DNA from: Cheilinus undulatus
Lineage: Eukaryota > Chordata > Actinopteri > Labriformes > Labridae
Reading direction: 5' to 3'
DNA length: 64,000 nt
Assembly (NCBI RefSeq): GCF_018320785.1
Contig: NC_054884.1
Coordinates: 19,097,667-19,161,666, forward strand
In this document: positions 61,714-64,000 of the stretch, piece after piece
Layout of the letters: each line of letters starts with the position of its first letter
Position numbering within the stretch: position 1 is the first letter of the stretch
Notes under the pieces: generated by a model
What the model was told of the DNA's origin: nothing
Database searches by the model: none
What the model saw: the letters and a program-made list of their open reading frames with translations, nothing else
Made by a program: the position numbers and the translations under genes

Positions 61714-62047
61714 ACCTTGCAAAGCAGATGTTTCCTTGTTTTACATTGGTGAATCCATCTTGCAAAGCTCCCATCTGAACTGATGGGCCCGGTTAGAAAG
61801 TGATAAGACCAATCGGTGACGAGGGGCAGTACTTTCAGGTGCAGCAGAGTCATGACGTAAACAAGCAGCAGCAAGAGGGGGTACAATTATGGTGGAAGAG
61901 CTTAGTGTGGACGCTGCTAAAGCGTAAGTTTAATCAGACAACAATTCTTTGTTAAAAGAAGAACAAAGAGCAGCAGTGAGTTGTTTTCTTTTCAAAAACA
62001 ACAAAAGTCGAGTACTTACATGTCTGTAGTCGCCATGTTTCGCGTTA
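61714..62047 (-). repeat. About 350-bp interspersed repeat, copy 2
   Basis: Reverse complement of 24590-24945, sharing TGGGCCCGGTTAGAAAGTG, AGTACTTTCAGGTGCAGCAG and TTTGTTAAAAGAAGAACAAA. Copy 2 keeps ACATGGCGACT where copy 1 has ACATGGAAACT-type decay, which suggests CpG loss in copy 1. Confidence 0.75.
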
Positions 62048-64000
62048 TTCCTCGTAGCTGCGCACACGCAATTCGATAGCTGCTACGTCACGTGTTTTGT
62101 TGCTCTTACTGGCCCGTAGAGATGTGACTGACAGAACATTCATCCAGTCACACTCTGAGTTTTTTTCAAAGCCTCTGCCTTTTCTCAAACGTTTCTTATT
62201 GAAGCTTTCCCAGATGGATGTGGAAACACATCCATCTGGCGTGTCAGGTTATGCAGTTAAAGCACCAGAAATAGTTTCTTATTTGCAGAAAAAGATCAAG
62301 GATAGAGCTTAAATGTTAAGTCAACATTAAAGGGATACTTCAACATTTTGGCAAATTTGCCATAATTGCTATAGTCTTAGTAATAGGTACGTTACCTTTA
62401 GTTGTTGGTGCAAGCTATTTTTAGATCGGCGGGGCTGAGATGTGAGCTGCTTTGCCAACGCTATTGAGACATATGGTATTTCTGGCTTTCCCTCTTCAAA
62501 CTCATCAAATACACAATCCAACAACTCTAAAACGCTCTCGTGGACAAGTTGTGACCTGCACATTCACCACGCTATGAAATAATAAAGTATAATTATGTAA
62601 CATTACGACACATGAAGCAAATACTCGGAAACTACTTTCTTGAGTAAACCACTGGGCTGAGTGACACAGTGCGCGCCTCAGGCAGTGCCATAGTTACTTG
62701 ATAGTTCTGGCTTTGCATTTGCCTTTAAAACAACTCTGTCTGGTAATGTTCCATGATTATTTCATAAATAAATAAATCATCTTTATGCAGTGCATTATGG
62801 AGTTTATCTATATTCTTATAAATTTATTGATATTTAAAGCAAATGTTTGAAAAATTATTCAATGAATTTAAGATCTGTCCTCTTTTTGTGGAGAGTCATG
62901 GGGGGGGCAGCACCCTAGCGCCCCCTATTGACCAGCCACCACTGGTATCAGCAAGTACACGAGTTTATGCCCTGATCCGATACCGCTTAGTATAGCTTTA
63001 TATTTTGCTTCATTTAGCCATGCTAAATGTTAGCGCTATAGACCAAAAATCAATTCTTCTTCACTGCCAGAAAGCACTGCATGCACGGGCTACCGTTTTT
63101 AGAACAGCAAAGAAGAACCAGTGGACCCACTGCAGCAGCACAGAATGGTGGCTGTATGACATTTTTCTCTGAATGTGTTCATTAAAATGCCTTCCAGACC
63201 GACGCTGTCATACATGACAAGAAGTGACACGAACAGTGACATTGCTTACTGTATGTCTTATGTGTGCACTTCAACACAACCCATGCTATTAAAGCAGTGA
63301 TGATGGTGTTACAAAACACCAGAAATTATACCAGTGGTGGTCCTGATACCGGTTTTCCACCCACCACTAACAAATCTTTGTATAATTAGACATAGAGCAC
63401 CCTCATATATCCAAGTTGAAAGGATTCTTTTTCATAAATAGCTGTTTAACTTTAAAACTAGCTGTCGTCTGAGGCTCTTTCGTACAAATTGTCAATTATT
63501 TTACTATTAGGGGTCACCCCTGATAAAGGATAAATCATCCCCCTCCCCAATAAAATGCTGAAACTGATGTAAAATTCAACTTTTCTGCAAAATTTAAACA
63601 TGTCAATGAGTATACTACTTTTTTCTTTGCTTGAAATATCGTAACACTCTGCCCACTGTCATTTCAAGTCTAGGGGGCAGAGTTTTCCCATCATGCCCTT
63701 GAGCAGAGTATCAAGATATATTTTAGTGGTAAAAATATGTTTAAATGAGTTTAGATGTTGCCTGTTGTACAGTAATCACTTTTGGGGTTTCTTTGCTCAT
63801 GTTTCTGGAGGATTATTGTTATTTTAGTGTTAAACTTCTGCACCTGGAGTGAAGTTGTCCACTGAGTTGGTCACTTCCTGCCTGTGGAAGGGAATGATTT
63901 TTAGTAAAGATTGGCTTTCAAGTTAGGTTGTGGTCTAGCTCTAAATTTGTCTTTTTCTCCTGCCTTGTCAGAACACACCTGACTTTGCCACAGGTGCTCC
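62048..64000. other. No gene recognised; probable repeat from 62327
   Basis: From 62327 (TTAAAGGGATACTTCAACAT) to roughly 62660 the sequence resembles a common fish repeat start, but its other end is not evident. Near 62930 and 63335 the words CCACCACTGGTATCAG and ACCAGTGGTGGTCCTGATAC form a loose inverted pair. The rest, to the window end, is unassigned. Confidence 0.35.

Overview
This is eukaryotic DNA, almost certainly from a teleost fish, probably a spiny-rayed (percomorph-type) species. It is AT-rich, intron-containing and gene-poor. It is crowded with repeat classes typical of fish genomes: Tc1/mariner elements, short non-autonomous hAT-like and TTAA-flanked elements, truncated non-LTR retrotransposons and microsatellites. 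There are no operons, ribosome binding sites or prokaryotic signals, and most open frames are chance frames or lie inside repeats.

The only intact genes I can support are three paralogous five-exon genes, each encoding a short (235-239 aa) protein made of a small lysine-containing N-terminus and a PRY-SPRY (B30.2) domain. Gene A (20256-18613, minus) and gene B (31433-25941, minus) lie in tandem. Gene C (39254-40587, plus) is head-to-head with gene B. All three share exon order, intron phases, a start reading MPT, a conserved linker (P-x-I-P-E-P-T-C-R-A-[DE]-L) and a TATA box about 90 bp before the ATG. None shows a RING, B-box, coiled coil, NACHT or MACPF region, so they are stand-alone B30.2 proteins. 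B30.2 domains usually bind proteins and are common in fish innate-immune families, but the job of these three is not shown by the sequence.

Layout: 1-18 kb has no gene and holds a TATCG-ended element, a pentanucleotide array, a palindromic 22-bp-type array, a (TA)n tract, a hAT-like element with a second palindromic element nested in it, and a Tc1 deletion derivative. 18.2-20.4 kb is gene A. 20.4-25.4 kb holds a LINE fragment and a hAT-like element. 25.5-31.5 kb is gene B, its introns swollen by at least three repeats. 31.5-39.1 kb separates B from C and holds a broken Tc1 element and other repeats. 39.1-40.9 kb is gene C, compact at 1.3 kb. 41-64 kb has no recognisable gene and holds TTAA-flanked elements, a TATCG-type pentanucleotide array, a hAT-like element, a LINE 3' end, an AGCTA minisatellite, a complete but dead Tc1 element and several smaller repeats.

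The genes appear to have arisen by local duplication and inversion. The repeats around them, several families of which occur two or three times in this window, explain most of the remaining structure.
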